A DNA stretch of 40,731 nucleotides from Lampropedia hyalina DSM 16112 (lineage in GTDB: Bacteria > Pseudomonadota > Gammaproteobacteria > Burkholderiales > Burkholderiaceae_C). Positions 17,970-26,745 of the stretch are shown here, piece by piece (the first letter of the stretch is position 1; every line of letters starts with the position of its first letter). The position numbers and the translations under genes were made by a program. Location of the stretch: contig NZ_FQUZ01000030.1 of assembly GCF_900129055.1 (NCBI RefSeq), positions 1-40,731 on the forward strand, in the 5' to 3' direction. Under the pieces are notes generated by a model that was given only the letters and a program-made list of their open reading frames with translations, was not told the DNA's origin and made no database searches.

Positions 17970-20900
17970 TTAAAGCAGCAACGCCTGCAAGCTGTTATCG
18001 GCCGCAGAACGCAGCCGTGCGAAGTCCAGCAGTTCGGCCAGATGCGCTCCTTTGCTCTGCCATTCATGCAGCAGATGCTCGTCCAGCATCACATAGTGCC
18101 AAGGCGGGCCACCCCGCTGGCTGGCATCCAGTCCGTTGATGCGCTCACACCAAGCGAGTGCAGCCTTGTGTTTGCGCCGCAGATTCGGGCGTGCCATCTG
18201 CTGGTTGATCTTGGTTTCCACCAAATAAACAGCCTCGTGTGTGCGCACCAGAAAATCCGGGTGATAAAAGGCCGACAACCCATCCTCCTTCACATAACGC
18301 AATCGCAGAAAACCGTGGCGATTGTCGCTGATCTTGCAGAATGCCAGCACCAGTGCATCTTCCTGCGCCCAGCAGATGAAGTCTCGCTCCAGTCCACCAT
18401 CAAAGGCCGACCAGCCTTGCCGTGTGTAGAGGCACTTGTTCGAAGGGATGGAGTGACTCTCACGCACCATCAAGCGCGGTACTTCGCTGAGCCAGCGCAT
18501 ACGCACCTGGGTCTGACCCACATGCAGGTAACGCTCCTGCTGTGTCAGGGCCTCGGCAAACACCTTGACGATATGATCGACCACGGGAGCGAGCAGCAAA
18601 TACCGCCAGTTCTCTCCTTCAGGGGTGACTTCCAGCGGATGGAAGGTGTCGCCAAACAGTTGCGTCCAGATGTAGTCGTCCAGCCAGCCCGTCAGGATGG
18701 CTTCGCTGGTCTGGAGATACGGAGTGATTCCATGTGCGCAAATCCTGCCGGTTCGTGGCAACTCCTCACTCCAATTCTGACTGATGCGGCGTGTCAGACG
18801 CGACAGGTAGTCGTTGTAGCCCGCCACTTGTGCAACTGTGCCATCCACACAGCAATCCCCGAACAGAGCCGTATTCTGCAAGTCCTGTGAAATGAAATGA
18901 TCGCCCTTGCGCAGCAGTTCGCGCAAATAGGAACGTGTCATGGCGGTGAAAGCAGGTAGCTCACCGACTTTCAACACAGCAGGCTGACGCCACGCCTGCG
19001 CTTCCTGCACGATGAAAGGAACACCAAAGTCGAAAGCCCGGAAGTTTTCGCACAAGTCTGCTGCCACCATGTCACCGGCAGAATGATGGCCGTCACTGGC
19101 CTCGCTGGTCATGCCAGCCCCGCCTGACTGCATCAGTTCGTCATAGAAGAACTGAAAAGCGGGATGTTCGATGATGGTCAATACATCCAGCAGGCTCTTT
19201 GGCTCCTGCCCCGCATGGATGCGTTCGCGGTTTTCGCGTTTGATGTCGGCATAGTCTTCCTCTCGCCACATCAGTCGCAGGCCACGCCCAATGGTCTGCT
19301 CCAGCAGAATGGGGGCCTGTGAACTGCGCAACGGCACGATCACACAGATGTTGCTCACATCAAAGCCCTCGCGCAGCATCAACACACTGACGATGACGCG
19401 CGGTGAGATGTGCCGGTCCACATTGAAAAGGCGTCCGCGCACACTGAGCCACTCTTTTTCTCCCAATGTGACCCTCTTGCCCGAATCGATGCTCATGACA
19501 TCATCCTCCGACAGGCCTTCGTGTTCCTGCAAGAACCGTGTCACCAGCGGCGTGACGGCAGTGTCCTCGCAGACCACCAGCATTTTGGGATAGCGATCGG
19601 GATCGATGGCCGCAAAGTCCCGCTCGAGCTTGCGCAGCTTCTGCAAGCCTGCCCGCAGCATCACGCGTTGGCCCTCGCTGAGCGTGGGATTGCCTTGCTC
19701 GTCACGTTCGGCCTTGAACTCCAGCGGCAATGCACCAATTTCCTTGCGCTGGTTCAGCACCACGGATTTGACAAGCCCTTCGCGCATGGCCGTCTTCAGG
19801 TCGAAATCCGTAATGATGTGCGGGAAGAAGTATTTGGTTCTGTGCTTGCCTCGACCCACGTCGTTGTAAGGCGTTGCAGAAAAATCCATCTGCACAAAAC
19901 GCCTGCCCCGTGCGTTTGTCTTGCTTTGGGCAATGCGCATCAGGCTTTTTTGCCACTCAACTTCGGAGACTTCGCCCGCACGCCTGACCTCATGGATGTG
20001 GTGGGCCTCATCATTGAACACCAGCAATTCCGGCAACTCTGCCAGATACTCCAGAACATTGCCGCGTGTCCAGCGTTTGTCCAGTACATCCAGACTGTTG
20101 CCCGTAGCCTTGCCGGGGGGCAAGGCCAGAAGCTGCTTGACCACTTCATGTACGGCAAGGGGTGTCTGGTCCTGCTCAGAGTCATCGTCTTGTTCATCGG
20201 CGAAATCCCCTTCGGCCAGCAAATGCCAGTTGGTGATGGCGATCATGCCATTGCCAGTGGTTTTCTGGCCGATTTCCTCCTTGCAGCACAGGTTGCCATA
20301 GACAAAGGCAAAGATGGCCTCGCGCTGCGCCTCGGGAATGAAAAGGTCTGCAAACTGCTTGATGTCGGCAGACTCAAAGTCGCGCATGTTCTGCTGATCG
20401 GGCAATGCCTTGCCGCAGAAGGCATCCAGCAGCCGTTCATACACGATCAGGCCAGGAGCGACGATCATGAAATAGCGCGTGAAACGCGCATCGTCCACCC
20501 CTTCGGCCAAGGCTGCCGTCTTGTTCAGCACCTGCCACACCAGCAAGGCCTGCAGCACCCAGGTCTTGCCCGTGCCCGTCGCCATTTTGAAACAGTATTT
20601 GGGGTGCGCATTCGACGGAGAGGCCAGCGCATGCTGGCGGCTGGTGACACGCAGTGCGTCCGGTGCTACCTGCTGGTAAAGGCCCAGCAAGCCCATTGCT
20701 CCCATCTGCACATCGCCCAGAACCTCATGCGCCACAATCGCATTCAGAATGGCCTGCCTCTGTCCGGCATGGAAATTCATCCAGCCGCGTGCCGCCATCA
20801 TGTCTTCACCAAACCACCAGCGCAGCAGTTCTGCGGTGGTGGGCGTGACACGTTCCAGAATCTCCGCTTCGCCGTATTCAATGCCATGGCAGATCCGGTT

Positions 20901-20972
20901 GGTGTACTGCGTCAAGGCAATCGACAATGCCAATGGATTATCCTGCTCGGAATGATGGGCCTGTCGTGCCAT
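17970..20972 (-). CDS. res: Type III-like restriction subunit (DEAH helicase plus nuclease)
   Basis: 1000 residues. An SF2 helicase with Walker A KMATGTGKTWV (GTGKT at 133-137), motif II VFNDEAHHIH (DEAH at 321-324), motif III-like DFSATPYND, and motif VI EQTIGRGLRLMW. The C terminus has HPDFLV (Asp906) and YLVETK (Glu919-X-Lys921), a PD-(D/E)XK nuclease. The start is separated by one base from the stop of the upstream methyltransferase (TGACATG), so the two are translationally linked. It belongs to a different branch from the res at 10177: the spacing of motifs and the N-terminal 120 residues differ. Probably an ATP-dependent restriction enzyme guided by its methyltransferase partner. Confidence 0.88.
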   Translation of the reverse strand: MARQAHHSEQDNPLALSIALTQYTNRICHGIEYGEAEILERVTPTTAELLRWWFGEDMMAARGWMNFHAGQRQAILNAIVAHEVLGDVQMGAMGLLGLYQQVAPDALRVTSRQHALASPSNAHPKYCFKMATGTGKTWVLQALLVWQVLNKTAALAEGVDDARFTRYFMIVAPGLIVYERLLDAFCGKALPDQQNMRDFESADIKQFADLFIPEAQREAIFAFVYGNLCCKEEIGQKTTGNGMIAITNWHLLAEGDFADEQDDDSEQDQTPLAVHEVVKQLLALPPGKATGNSLDVLDKRWTRGNVLEYLAELPELLVFNDEAHHIHEVRRAGEVSEVEWQKSLMRIAQSKTNARGRRFVQMDFSATPYNDVGRGKHRTKYFFPHIITDFDLKTAMREGLVKSVVLNQRKEIGALPLEFKAERDEQGNPTLSEGQRVMLRAGLQKLRKLERDFAAIDPDRYPKMLVVCEDTAVTPLVTRFLQEHEGLSEDDVMSIDSGKRVTLGEKEWLSVRGRLFNVDRHISPRVIVSVLMLREGFDVSNICVIVPLRSSQAPILLEQTIGRGLRLMWREEDYADIKRENRERIHAGQEPKSLLDVLTIIEHPAFQFFYDELMQSGGAGMTSEASDGHHSAGDMVAADLCENFRAFDFGVPFIVQEAQAWRQPAVLKVGELPAFTAMTRSYLRELLRKGDHFISQDLQNTALFGDCCVDGTVAQVAGYNDYLSRLTRRISQNWSEELPRTGRICAHGITPYLQTSEAILTGWLDDYIWTQLFGDTFHPLEVTPEGENWRYLLLAPVVDHIVKVFAEALTQQERYLHVGQTQVRMRWLSEVPRLMVRESHSIPSNKCLYTRQGWSAFDGGLERDFICWAQEDALVLAFCKISDNRHGFLRLRYVKEDGLSAFYHPDFLVRTHEAVYLVETKINQQMARPNLRRKHKAALAWCERINGLDASQRGGPPWHYVMLDEHLLHEWQSKGAHLAELLDFARLRSAADNSLQALLL

Positions 20973-20973
20973 G

Positions 20974-23088
20974 TCAGATTGCCTCCACCGTCACCACCAC
21001 TTCGGCCTCATAGCCAAACACATCCACGGCACGGACACACAGCCTGCGCATCCCGGCATGGACAGGCGCATCGATCCGGGCCTGTTCAACCACGCGCAAT
21101 GGATCGGCATCATTGGCCGTATTGCCCCGGTAGTCCTGCCATGTGGAGCGGAACACCTGGCCATCGTAGTCCGTGTCCACCGCCCAGTATTCCACCAATG
21201 CCAGCGGATCGCGATTGATGATGGCTTGCAGCTTCTGGCGATTGGTATCGTCCAGATTGATGGCCTCGGGTGAAAGCAAGACATAGTTCTTCAGCCGCAC
21301 GGTCAGTTGCTCACCCTCAGCCGTGCGCTGGCGTTGCACGGGATGGATGGCCAGATATTGCAACGAGGCAAAGCGCACCTGTTGGCGCAGCCGCTCCACG
21401 CTGTTGCCTTTTTTCCTCAGACGATCGAGCAGATCCGGAGGGATGACAAGCACCTCCAGCCGGCTGTCGTCCAGTGTGGCAATGGCCTGGCCAATCGCTG
21501 GCTCGAAGTTCCAGCCCAGTACCACGACCCGATCCCAGCCACCCAGCAGACTGTCACGCAATGCAATGGCTTTTTTCAGAGTGCCTGCCCCGGTGAGTAT
21601 ATTGGGAGAGTCGGCCAGCACCAGTGTTTTGCGGCCCTTGCGGCTACCGGGCTGGAGGCCGACAATCTGCCCCAGGTTGCGCTGTGGATTGGCATCGGCA
21701 GACAGTGGCGAGGCACCATACAACGAGAGCACGATCTGCGCCAGATCGCCGATGCGGAAATCGCGCGTGCCAAAATGCGCCTTGGCCGCCTCGACCTGAT
21801 AGTCGCCAATGGCCTGGTAAAGAAAAGGTTTGGCCTCCAGATCAATGAGCCGTTTGCGCGTAATCATGCAGGCAGGCTTGCCAAAGTCCACACAGATCCA
21901 GCGACGCCCGAGCTTCTCGGCCACGGCAGCGGCGGTTCCAGAGCCTGCATTGAAATCCGCAATCAGCCCCCCTCGCGGGCAGGAAGCATGGACGATGCGC
22001 TCAATGAGCTTCTCGGGCTTCTGGGTCGCGTAATCGGTCTTCTCCGAAGACCAGCCACGCAGCATGCTGACATCGTCCCACCACGACCCGACTTGCACGC
22101 CTTTGGACTCATCGAGGTATTTCTTCTGCATAGGCACGGTTCCCGGTCTGGTCTGCACCACCAGCCCTGCCTCGATCAGTTGCTGCATCCGCTCACGCGA
22201 GTACCGCCATGCACGCCGCACTCCCATGACCTCGTACACCGGATTGCCCTTCACCTCACCACCTGGCCCCAGCATGTTTTCGAGCTTGTACCTCCTGCCA
22301 TCAGGGTCCTGATGCTTATAGGAGTAATTGATGTAGGCCTCGGACAGCGGCAGGAACTGCTGATGCCAGTAGCGGTGGGGCGACTTCTGGAAGAACAGGA
22401 TCACATCGTGAACCCTGGAGTAGTGTGAACTGCCCTGTGCCGAGTCGCCCTTGGCATCGCTGCGCTTCCACACGATTTCATTGATGAAGTTTTCCTTGCC
22501 GAACACGTCATCCATGACCAGCTTCACGTAGTGCGCAACATGCCAGTCCAAGTGAATGTAAATCGATCCGGTATCGGCCAGCAACTCGCGCATCAGTATC
22601 AGACGTGGAATCATCATGGCCAGATAAGACGCGGTGCCATCAGCCCAGGTATCCGAATAGGCGAATTGCTCGATGACCGTGGGCCGCTGCTCCAGTTCCA
22701 CTCCAGGCAGGGTGACTTTGGTCCGATAGTCGGACTTGGAGTCGAACGGCGGATCGATATAAATCAGGTCCAGCTTGCCGCGCAGGGATGGCGTGTGCTC
22801 ATCACCAGCGAGCAATGCGGCCATGGCCAGCAGGTTGTCGCCGTAGATCAGCCGATTCATCCATGCTTTCCCACCAGTTGCCTCATCCGCAGCCACCACC
22901 TGCGCCTGCTGCTCGCGGTTTTGCTGCATGACCCAATCGGGCATGCTGCTTTCCCGCGCAGGGAGCACCACCTCGCGGGTTTGCAGAGCGATGCGGCGTT
23001 GTCCTTCAATGCCTTGAAGAATGGCTTCGGCCTCCTTGCGGCCGTTCTTGACAATTTCGGGCAATTGTTCAATCAAAGATTTGAGCAT
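20974..23088 (-). CDS. mod: Type III-like site-specific DNA methyltransferase (Mod)
   Basis: 704 residues. A beta-class methyltransferase with motif IV IYIDPPFDSKSD (DPPF at 112-115), preceded by LIYGDNLLAMAALL, then a TRD-like segment and motif I ADFNAGSGTAAA (378-387). The usual second Phe of DFFAGSGT is Asn here. The last 270 or so residues form a long extension of unknown role. I place the start at the ATG at 23088, about 5 bases after AAGGA; an ATG two codons upstream (23094) is possible. First gene of the mod-res pair, divergent from a small HTH regulator across an A+T-rich gap. I infer protection of host DNA and target recognition for the partner. Confidence 0.88.
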   Translation of the reverse strand: MLKSLIEQLPEIVKNGRKEAEAILQGIEGQRRIALQTREVVLPARESSMPDWVMQQNREQQAQVVAADEATGGKAWMNRLIYGDNLLAMAALLAGDEHTPSLRGKLDLIYIDPPFDSKSDYRTKVTLPGVELEQRPTVIEQFAYSDTWADGTASYLAMMIPRLILMRELLADTGSIYIHLDWHVAHYVKLVMDDVFGKENFINEIVWKRSDAKGDSAQGSSHYSRVHDVILFFQKSPHRYWHQQFLPLSEAYINYSYKHQDPDGRRYKLENMLGPGGEVKGNPVYEVMGVRRAWRYSRERMQQLIEAGLVVQTRPGTVPMQKKYLDESKGVQVGSWWDDVSMLRGWSSEKTDYATQKPEKLIERIVHASCPRGGLIADFNAGSGTAAAVAEKLGRRWICVDFGKPACMITRKRLIDLEAKPFLYQAIGDYQVEAAKAHFGTRDFRIGDLAQIVLSLYGASPLSADANPQRNLGQIVGLQPGSRKGRKTLVLADSPNILTGAGTLKKAIALRDSLLGGWDRVVVLGWNFEPAIGQAIATLDDSRLEVLVIPPDLLDRLRKKGNSVERLRQQVRFASLQYLAIHPVQRQRTAEGEQLTVRLKNYVLLSPEAINLDDTNRQKLQAIINRDPLALVEYWAVDTDYDGQVFRSTWQDYRGNTANDADPLRVVEQARIDAPVHAGMRRLCVRAVDVFGYEAEVVVTVEAI

Positions 23089-23139
23089 TTCCATCCTTGC
23101 CCCATGCGCGCGGTCGAGGCAACACAAGCAGGGCGTTCA

Positions 23140-23158
23140 ATTCAACATTCAGTTGAAT
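23140..23158. promoter_or_regulatory. Palindromic candidate operator in the mod/regulator divergent gap
   Basis: ATTCAAC-N5-GTTGAAT, a perfect 7-bp inverted repeat. It lies in a strikingly A+T-rich 118-bp gap between the divergent mod (start 23088) and HTH regulator (start about 23207). Size and symmetry suit a dimeric HTH repressor, and I infer that the neighbouring regulator binds it. No confident -35/-10 pairs could be placed. Confidence 0.45.
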
Positions 23159-23206
23159 CAATATTACAACAGAAACTTTAACAAAAAAATCACATTGGAA
23201 TTTAAC

Positions 23207-23632
23207 GTGAGAGGATGGAAAAAAAATATTGAATTTTCAATACGTTTGCGTGATGCAATGATTCTTGCCGGCCTGGAGCCGCGACCCAGTGTGTTGCTGA
23301 AACTCTTCAACCTTCATTACCCTGGGCGAGCAGTCACATTTCAGGCCGTGACCCGCTGGCTGCGAGGCGAATCGATTCCCTCGCAGGAGAAGCTGGTCGT
23401 GTTGGCACAACTGTTGAAAGTTGAACCCCAAGCCCTGCGCTATGGCGAAGTCATACACAGTGCTGGCTCCGGTGCTGCCCAGCCGTACCAGCAGCCACCG
23501 GATGAGGCCATGGGCAGCATGGAACGCCAGACATTCGATGCCTTCCTGCAATTGACGACTGCACAACGCAAAATTGTGCGCGAACTGATCCTGGCACTCA
23601 TCAAGGTACAACCACCACAAGAGGGCATGTAA
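23207..23632 (+). CDS. Small HTH transcriptional regulator
   Basis: About 141 residues if it starts at the GTG at 23207. The N-terminal part FSIRLRDAMILAGLEPRP...VTFQAVTRWLRGESIPSQ followed by KLVVLAQLLKVEP looks like an XRE/phage-repressor-type helix-turn-helix, with the recognition helix in the TFQAVTRWL region. A Gln/Pro-rich linker follows, then a helical C-terminal segment with LQLTTAQRKIVRELI. No ATG gives a full HTH: the first internal ATG (MILAG) would cut it, and the ATG at 23215 is out of frame. The start is therefore uncertain. Divergent from the second mod-res pair, which suggests it controls that pair, as C proteins or repressors do in some restriction-modification systems. Confidence 0.7.
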   Translation: MRGWKKNIEFSIRLRDAMILAGLEPRPSVLLKLFNLHYPGRAVTFQAVTRWLRGESIPSQEKLVVLAQLLKVEPQALRYGEVIHSAGSGAAQPYQQPPDEAMGSMERQTFDAFLQLTTAQRKIVRELILALIKVQPPQEGM

Positions 23633-23674
23633 CAGCAACCCACGCACTGTCCTTCCCAGCGGATAATCACGCCC

Positions 23675-24433
23675 ATGGAATGGCTGATTGTTTCTCTGGC
23701 TTCGCTGTTTGCCGGTTTCGTGGATGCGATTGTGGGCGGCGGCGGGTTGATTCTGGTGCCGGTGCTGTTTGCGGTGTACCCCACTGCGGCACCGGCTGCC
23801 CTGTTTGGCACGAACAAAAGCGGGGCCGTATGGGGCACCGCGTTCTCGGCGTGGCGGTACGCGCGGCGCATCGAGTTTCGCTGGGCGGTGATTCTGCCGG
23901 CGGTGCTGGCTGCCTTTGGCGGCTCGCTGCTGGGGTCGTGGGCGGTGACGGTGGCCTCGGCGGATTTTCTGCGCAAGCTACTGCCCTTCGTGCTGCTGGC
24001 GGTGCTGTGTTACACGCTGTGGAAAAAAGACCTGGGGCAGACGGCGCACCCGCTGCAAAGCCGTCGGCGCGAACAAGTGCTGGCCATGTGCATCGGCGCG
24101 CTGATCGGTTTCTACGACGGTTTCTTCGGGCCGGGCACGGGCAGTTTTTTCGTGTTCGCGCTGGTGCGGCTGCTGGGTTATGACTTCCTGAATGCCTCGG
24201 CCCATGCCAAGCTGCTGAACATTGCCACGAATGTGGCCTCGGTCGCCTTGCTGGGCATGAAGGGCTATGTGTGGTGGCATCTGACCGTGCCGCTGGCGGT
24301 GGCGAACATCCTGGGCAGTCTGCTGGGAACCTGGATGGCCCTGCGCTATGGCGCGGGCTTTGTGCGCTGGATTTTCGTGGCAGTGGTATCGGTGCTGATC
24401 GCCCGCTCGGCCTGGGATGCGTTCCTGCGGTAG
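23675..24433 (+). CDS. TSUP family membrane permease (TauE/SafE, YfcA-like)
   Basis: 252 residues with about eight hydrophobic segments. The N-terminal ASLFAGFVDAIVGGGGLI is the first half-repeat signature of TSUP permeases. The central GALIGFYDGFFGPGTGSFF is the second, giving the typical internal duplication. Family members export or import sulfite, sulfoacetate or other small anions across the inner membrane; the substrate here is unknown. The start at 23675 is 42 bp after the regulator stop. A palindromic element follows right after the stop codon. Confidence 0.92.
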   Translation: MEWLIVSLASLFAGFVDAIVGGGGLILVPVLFAVYPTAAPAALFGTNKSGAVWGTAFSAWRYARRIEFRWAVILPAVLAAFGGSLLGSWAVTVASADFLRKLLPFVLLAVLCYTLWKKDLGQTAHPLQSRRREQVLAMCIGALIGFYDGFFGPGTGSFFVFALVRLLGYDFLNASAHAKLLNIATNVASVALLGMKGYVWWHLTVPLAVANILGSLLGTWMALRYGAGFVRWIFVAVVSVLIARSAWDAFLR

Positions 24434-24435
24434 CA

Positions 24436-24604
24436 CTAGGGAAGGTCTGCAAAACCCATTGCGCCGCCCGCATCCCGCCACTGGGCGCATCGCTGCGTTG
24501 GCTTTTGCGGTCAATAGCCCCGCTATTGACCGCAAAATCCGCCTTGCGCTGCATCCCACTGGCGGGCGCAGGCTTACCGCAAGAGTTTTGCAGACCTTCC
24601 CTAG
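24436..24604. repeat. 169-bp element with perfect 20-bp terminal inverted repeats
   Basis: Ends CTAGGGAAGGTCTGCAAAAC (24436-24455) and its exact reverse complement (24585-24604). The centre holds another perfect 16-bp hairpin, TTTTGCGGTCAATAGC (24503-24518) with its complement at 24522-24537, and related CATCCC...GGGCGC segments lie on both sides. It is MITE-like in size and symmetry, and could also end transcription of the TSUP gene. No flanking target duplication is obvious. Confidence 0.82.
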
Positions 24605-24677
24605 GTCGTCATAATATTTTCACAATCGCCACCGACGATACCTGGTTCATGAACGAACACATGACTGGAATCTCGGC

Positions 24678-26690
24678 ATGGAAAAAGCCCAAGCAGTAGC
24701 CACCCTGGGGATGGCCTCTCTTTTGCAGCCTGCGCGCCTACAGGCCGCCCTCAGGGCCAATGACCGGCTCAAGCTGTACCTGACGGTGCTGCAAGCGGCG
24801 GTGGGCCATGCGCACCAGCCCCAGGCCACGCTGCCCGATCTGGGGCAGGAAATGGCCGCTGCGGGAATGGGGCAGACACCCGACCAGCACTGGTTGCGCA
24901 AACTGCCCGGCAGTGCCTCGCTGCAAGGCGCAGACATCAGCCTGCCCGACCTGCCGCTGCTGGCCACGCGCCTGCACGATGATCTGGCGCAGATGGCACG
25001 CCCCTTCCAGGAGCAGGATACGGCAGAGGCGCATGGCCTGCTGGAGCGTGTGCAGCACTGGCAGTCCAGCCTGAACGAGGTGAAGAGCCAGCCCGAGCCG
25101 CTGCTGGATGCCGCCACCCTGTCGAGCCTGACGCACGGGCTGCGTGAGAAGGGCGACAGCCTGCACATTACCGTGATGGATTTGCACAAGGCACTGAACC
25201 GGCTGGCTGCGCAACTGGCCACCGACGAGATTGCCGGAGCGCACGCCTGGCAACTGGCCGAAGACGGCAGCGACGTGCCACGCATTCAGGCATTCATGCG
25301 CGGGCTGGGCCGCACCCGTGGCCTCAAGGGCAACCACCCCGGCCTGGACACCGCCGCCACGCGCGACGCCGCGGTGCTGATGATTCAGAACGACATCGGC
25401 ACGAACGATGCGCATGTGCTGGTGATTCAGGTGGACACGGGGCTGGCACGGCCCCGCATCACCCTCACCTATTCCGATCTGCACGACCAGCGTTTTGCAT
25501 TCTTTCAGGGGCTGCTGCGCGAGGTGGGGGCCACCTGGAGCGAAACCCAGTCACAGCAGCACCGGGGCCTGAATGCGGGCGAAGCCTACTTCGTGGGAAC
25601 GGCGCGTTTCGAGGCAGACAGCGAAGCCGAACTGGCGCGGCAACTGGAAGGCATTGGCGAGCGCATCGTGTTCCTGATCGACTGGAACCGCGCCCGCAAG
25701 CGGCTGCGCACCTTTGTCGGCAAGGCCAATGCGGTGAAGGTGCTGCAAGCGGCGGCACAGCAGCGCGTGGGGCATTATTTCTGGCTGGAATCGGGCGGGG
25801 TGCAACTCATCTGGAACGCCATGGGCGCACAGGCCGGTGGCATCTTCCAGTTGGGCGATCAACTCAGCGACGTGCTGGGCGAGCCGGAAACCGTGGCATT
25901 CCTCACCGAAGTGCTGGCCCTGTCCACCCGACACGCGCTGGCCAAAAGCCCCGGCAGCCTGCTGGAAGACGAAGTGCGCATTCTGCTGACGCGCCATCTG
26001 CGCGGCCACCGCAATGAGCTGGAGCTGTTGCAGGAACATGCGGCCCTCTGCCACGCTCTCGCACAGGCCCTGGTGGATTCGCTGGCACACGGGGCCGAGC
26101 GCGACCCCACCGCCACCACCCGGCTGGCCAGCCGCGCCAAGGGCTGGGAACGCACCGCCGACCAACTGGTGGTGCAGGCGCGGTCACAGTCCCTGCGCCA
26201 GCCCCAGTTGCACAGCCAGTCCATCACACCGCTGCTGGAGCATTCGGACGACGTGGCCGACGCGCTGGAAGAAGCCTGCTTCGTGCTGGACTTGCTGGCC
26301 GGGCATTTCCACGCCAAGCCCCAGACATACTGGAGCGAGCCACTGCGTGCCTTGATGGTCGCTCTGGCAGGCACGGTGCGCACCGCCGTGCAAGACCACA
26401 TCAAGGCACTGACCATCGCCTGCACGCTGGACGAAGTCAGCGAAGCCATCGATCACGACGATTTCCTGCGCATGTCCTGGCATCTGTTGCAGGCCGAACG
26501 CCACTGCGACGAACTGCTGCGCCAGTCGCGCCGCCTGCTGGCACAGGATGCACGCCAGCACAACGATGCCGTGGCCCTGACACTGGGCAACGACTTTGCT
26601 GCCGCCGTGGAACACGCCAGCGACGCACTGCTGCTGCTGGGCCACGGCCTGCGCGAACGGGTGTTCCGCCAGATTCAGCCCCTGAGCTGA
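24678..26690 (+). CDS. Uncharacterised 670-residue protein, PhoU/DUF47-like helical C terminus
   Basis: 670 residues, no signal peptide or membrane segment, Leu/Ala/Gln-rich. An N-terminal helical region (1-190) is followed by a mixed alpha/beta part with LMIQNDIGTNDAHVLVIQVD near 235 and GERIVFLIDWNRARKRLRTF near 330-350. The last 230 residues are helical, with the acidic-pair segment HSDDVADALEEACFVLDLL near 516. The C terminus resembles PhoU/DUF47 proteins, which bind metal or phosphate and regulate transport; I am only moderately sure of this. It lies 55 bp upstream of a truncated PPDK-like gene on the same strand, and I infer that the two act together. Start codon ATG at 24678. Confidence 0.6.
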   Translation: MEKAQAVATLGMASLLQPARLQAALRANDRLKLYLTVLQAAVGHAHQPQATLPDLGQEMAAAGMGQTPDQHWLRKLPGSASLQGADISLPDLPLLATRLHDDLAQMARPFQEQDTAEAHGLLERVQHWQSSLNEVKSQPEPLLDAATLSSLTHGLREKGDSLHITVMDLHKALNRLAAQLATDEIAGAHAWQLAEDGSDVPRIQAFMRGLGRTRGLKGNHPGLDTAATRDAAVLMIQNDIGTNDAHVLVIQVDTGLARPRITLTYSDLHDQRFAFFQGLLREVGATWSETQSQQHRGLNAGEAYFVGTARFEADSEAELARQLEGIGERIVFLIDWNRARKRLRTFVGKANAVKVLQAAAQQRVGHYFWLESGGVQLIWNAMGAQAGGIFQLGDQLSDVLGEPETVAFLTEVLALSTRHALAKSPGSLLEDEVRILLTRHLRGHRNELELLQEHAALCHALAQALVDSLAHGAERDPTATTRLASRAKGWERTADQLVVQARSQSLRQPQLHSQSITPLLEHSDDVADALEEACFVLDLLAGHFHAKPQTYWSEPLRALMVALAGTVRTAVQDHIKALTIACTLDEVSEAIDHDDFLRMSWHLLQAERHCDELLRQSRRLLAQDARQHNDAVALTLGNDFAAAVEHASDALLLLGHGLRERVFRQIQPLS

Positions 26691-26745
26691 ACCATCCCAC
26701 GGCCTGCCATCCGAACCTCCCTGCTGCCCCACCGCATACCACGCC

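Noticed and set aside
19410-21218. 602-residue plus-strand frame opposite the second res gene
   Set aside because: Runs across the res/mod boundary with His/Gln-rich sequence; both minus-strand genes have complete motifs.
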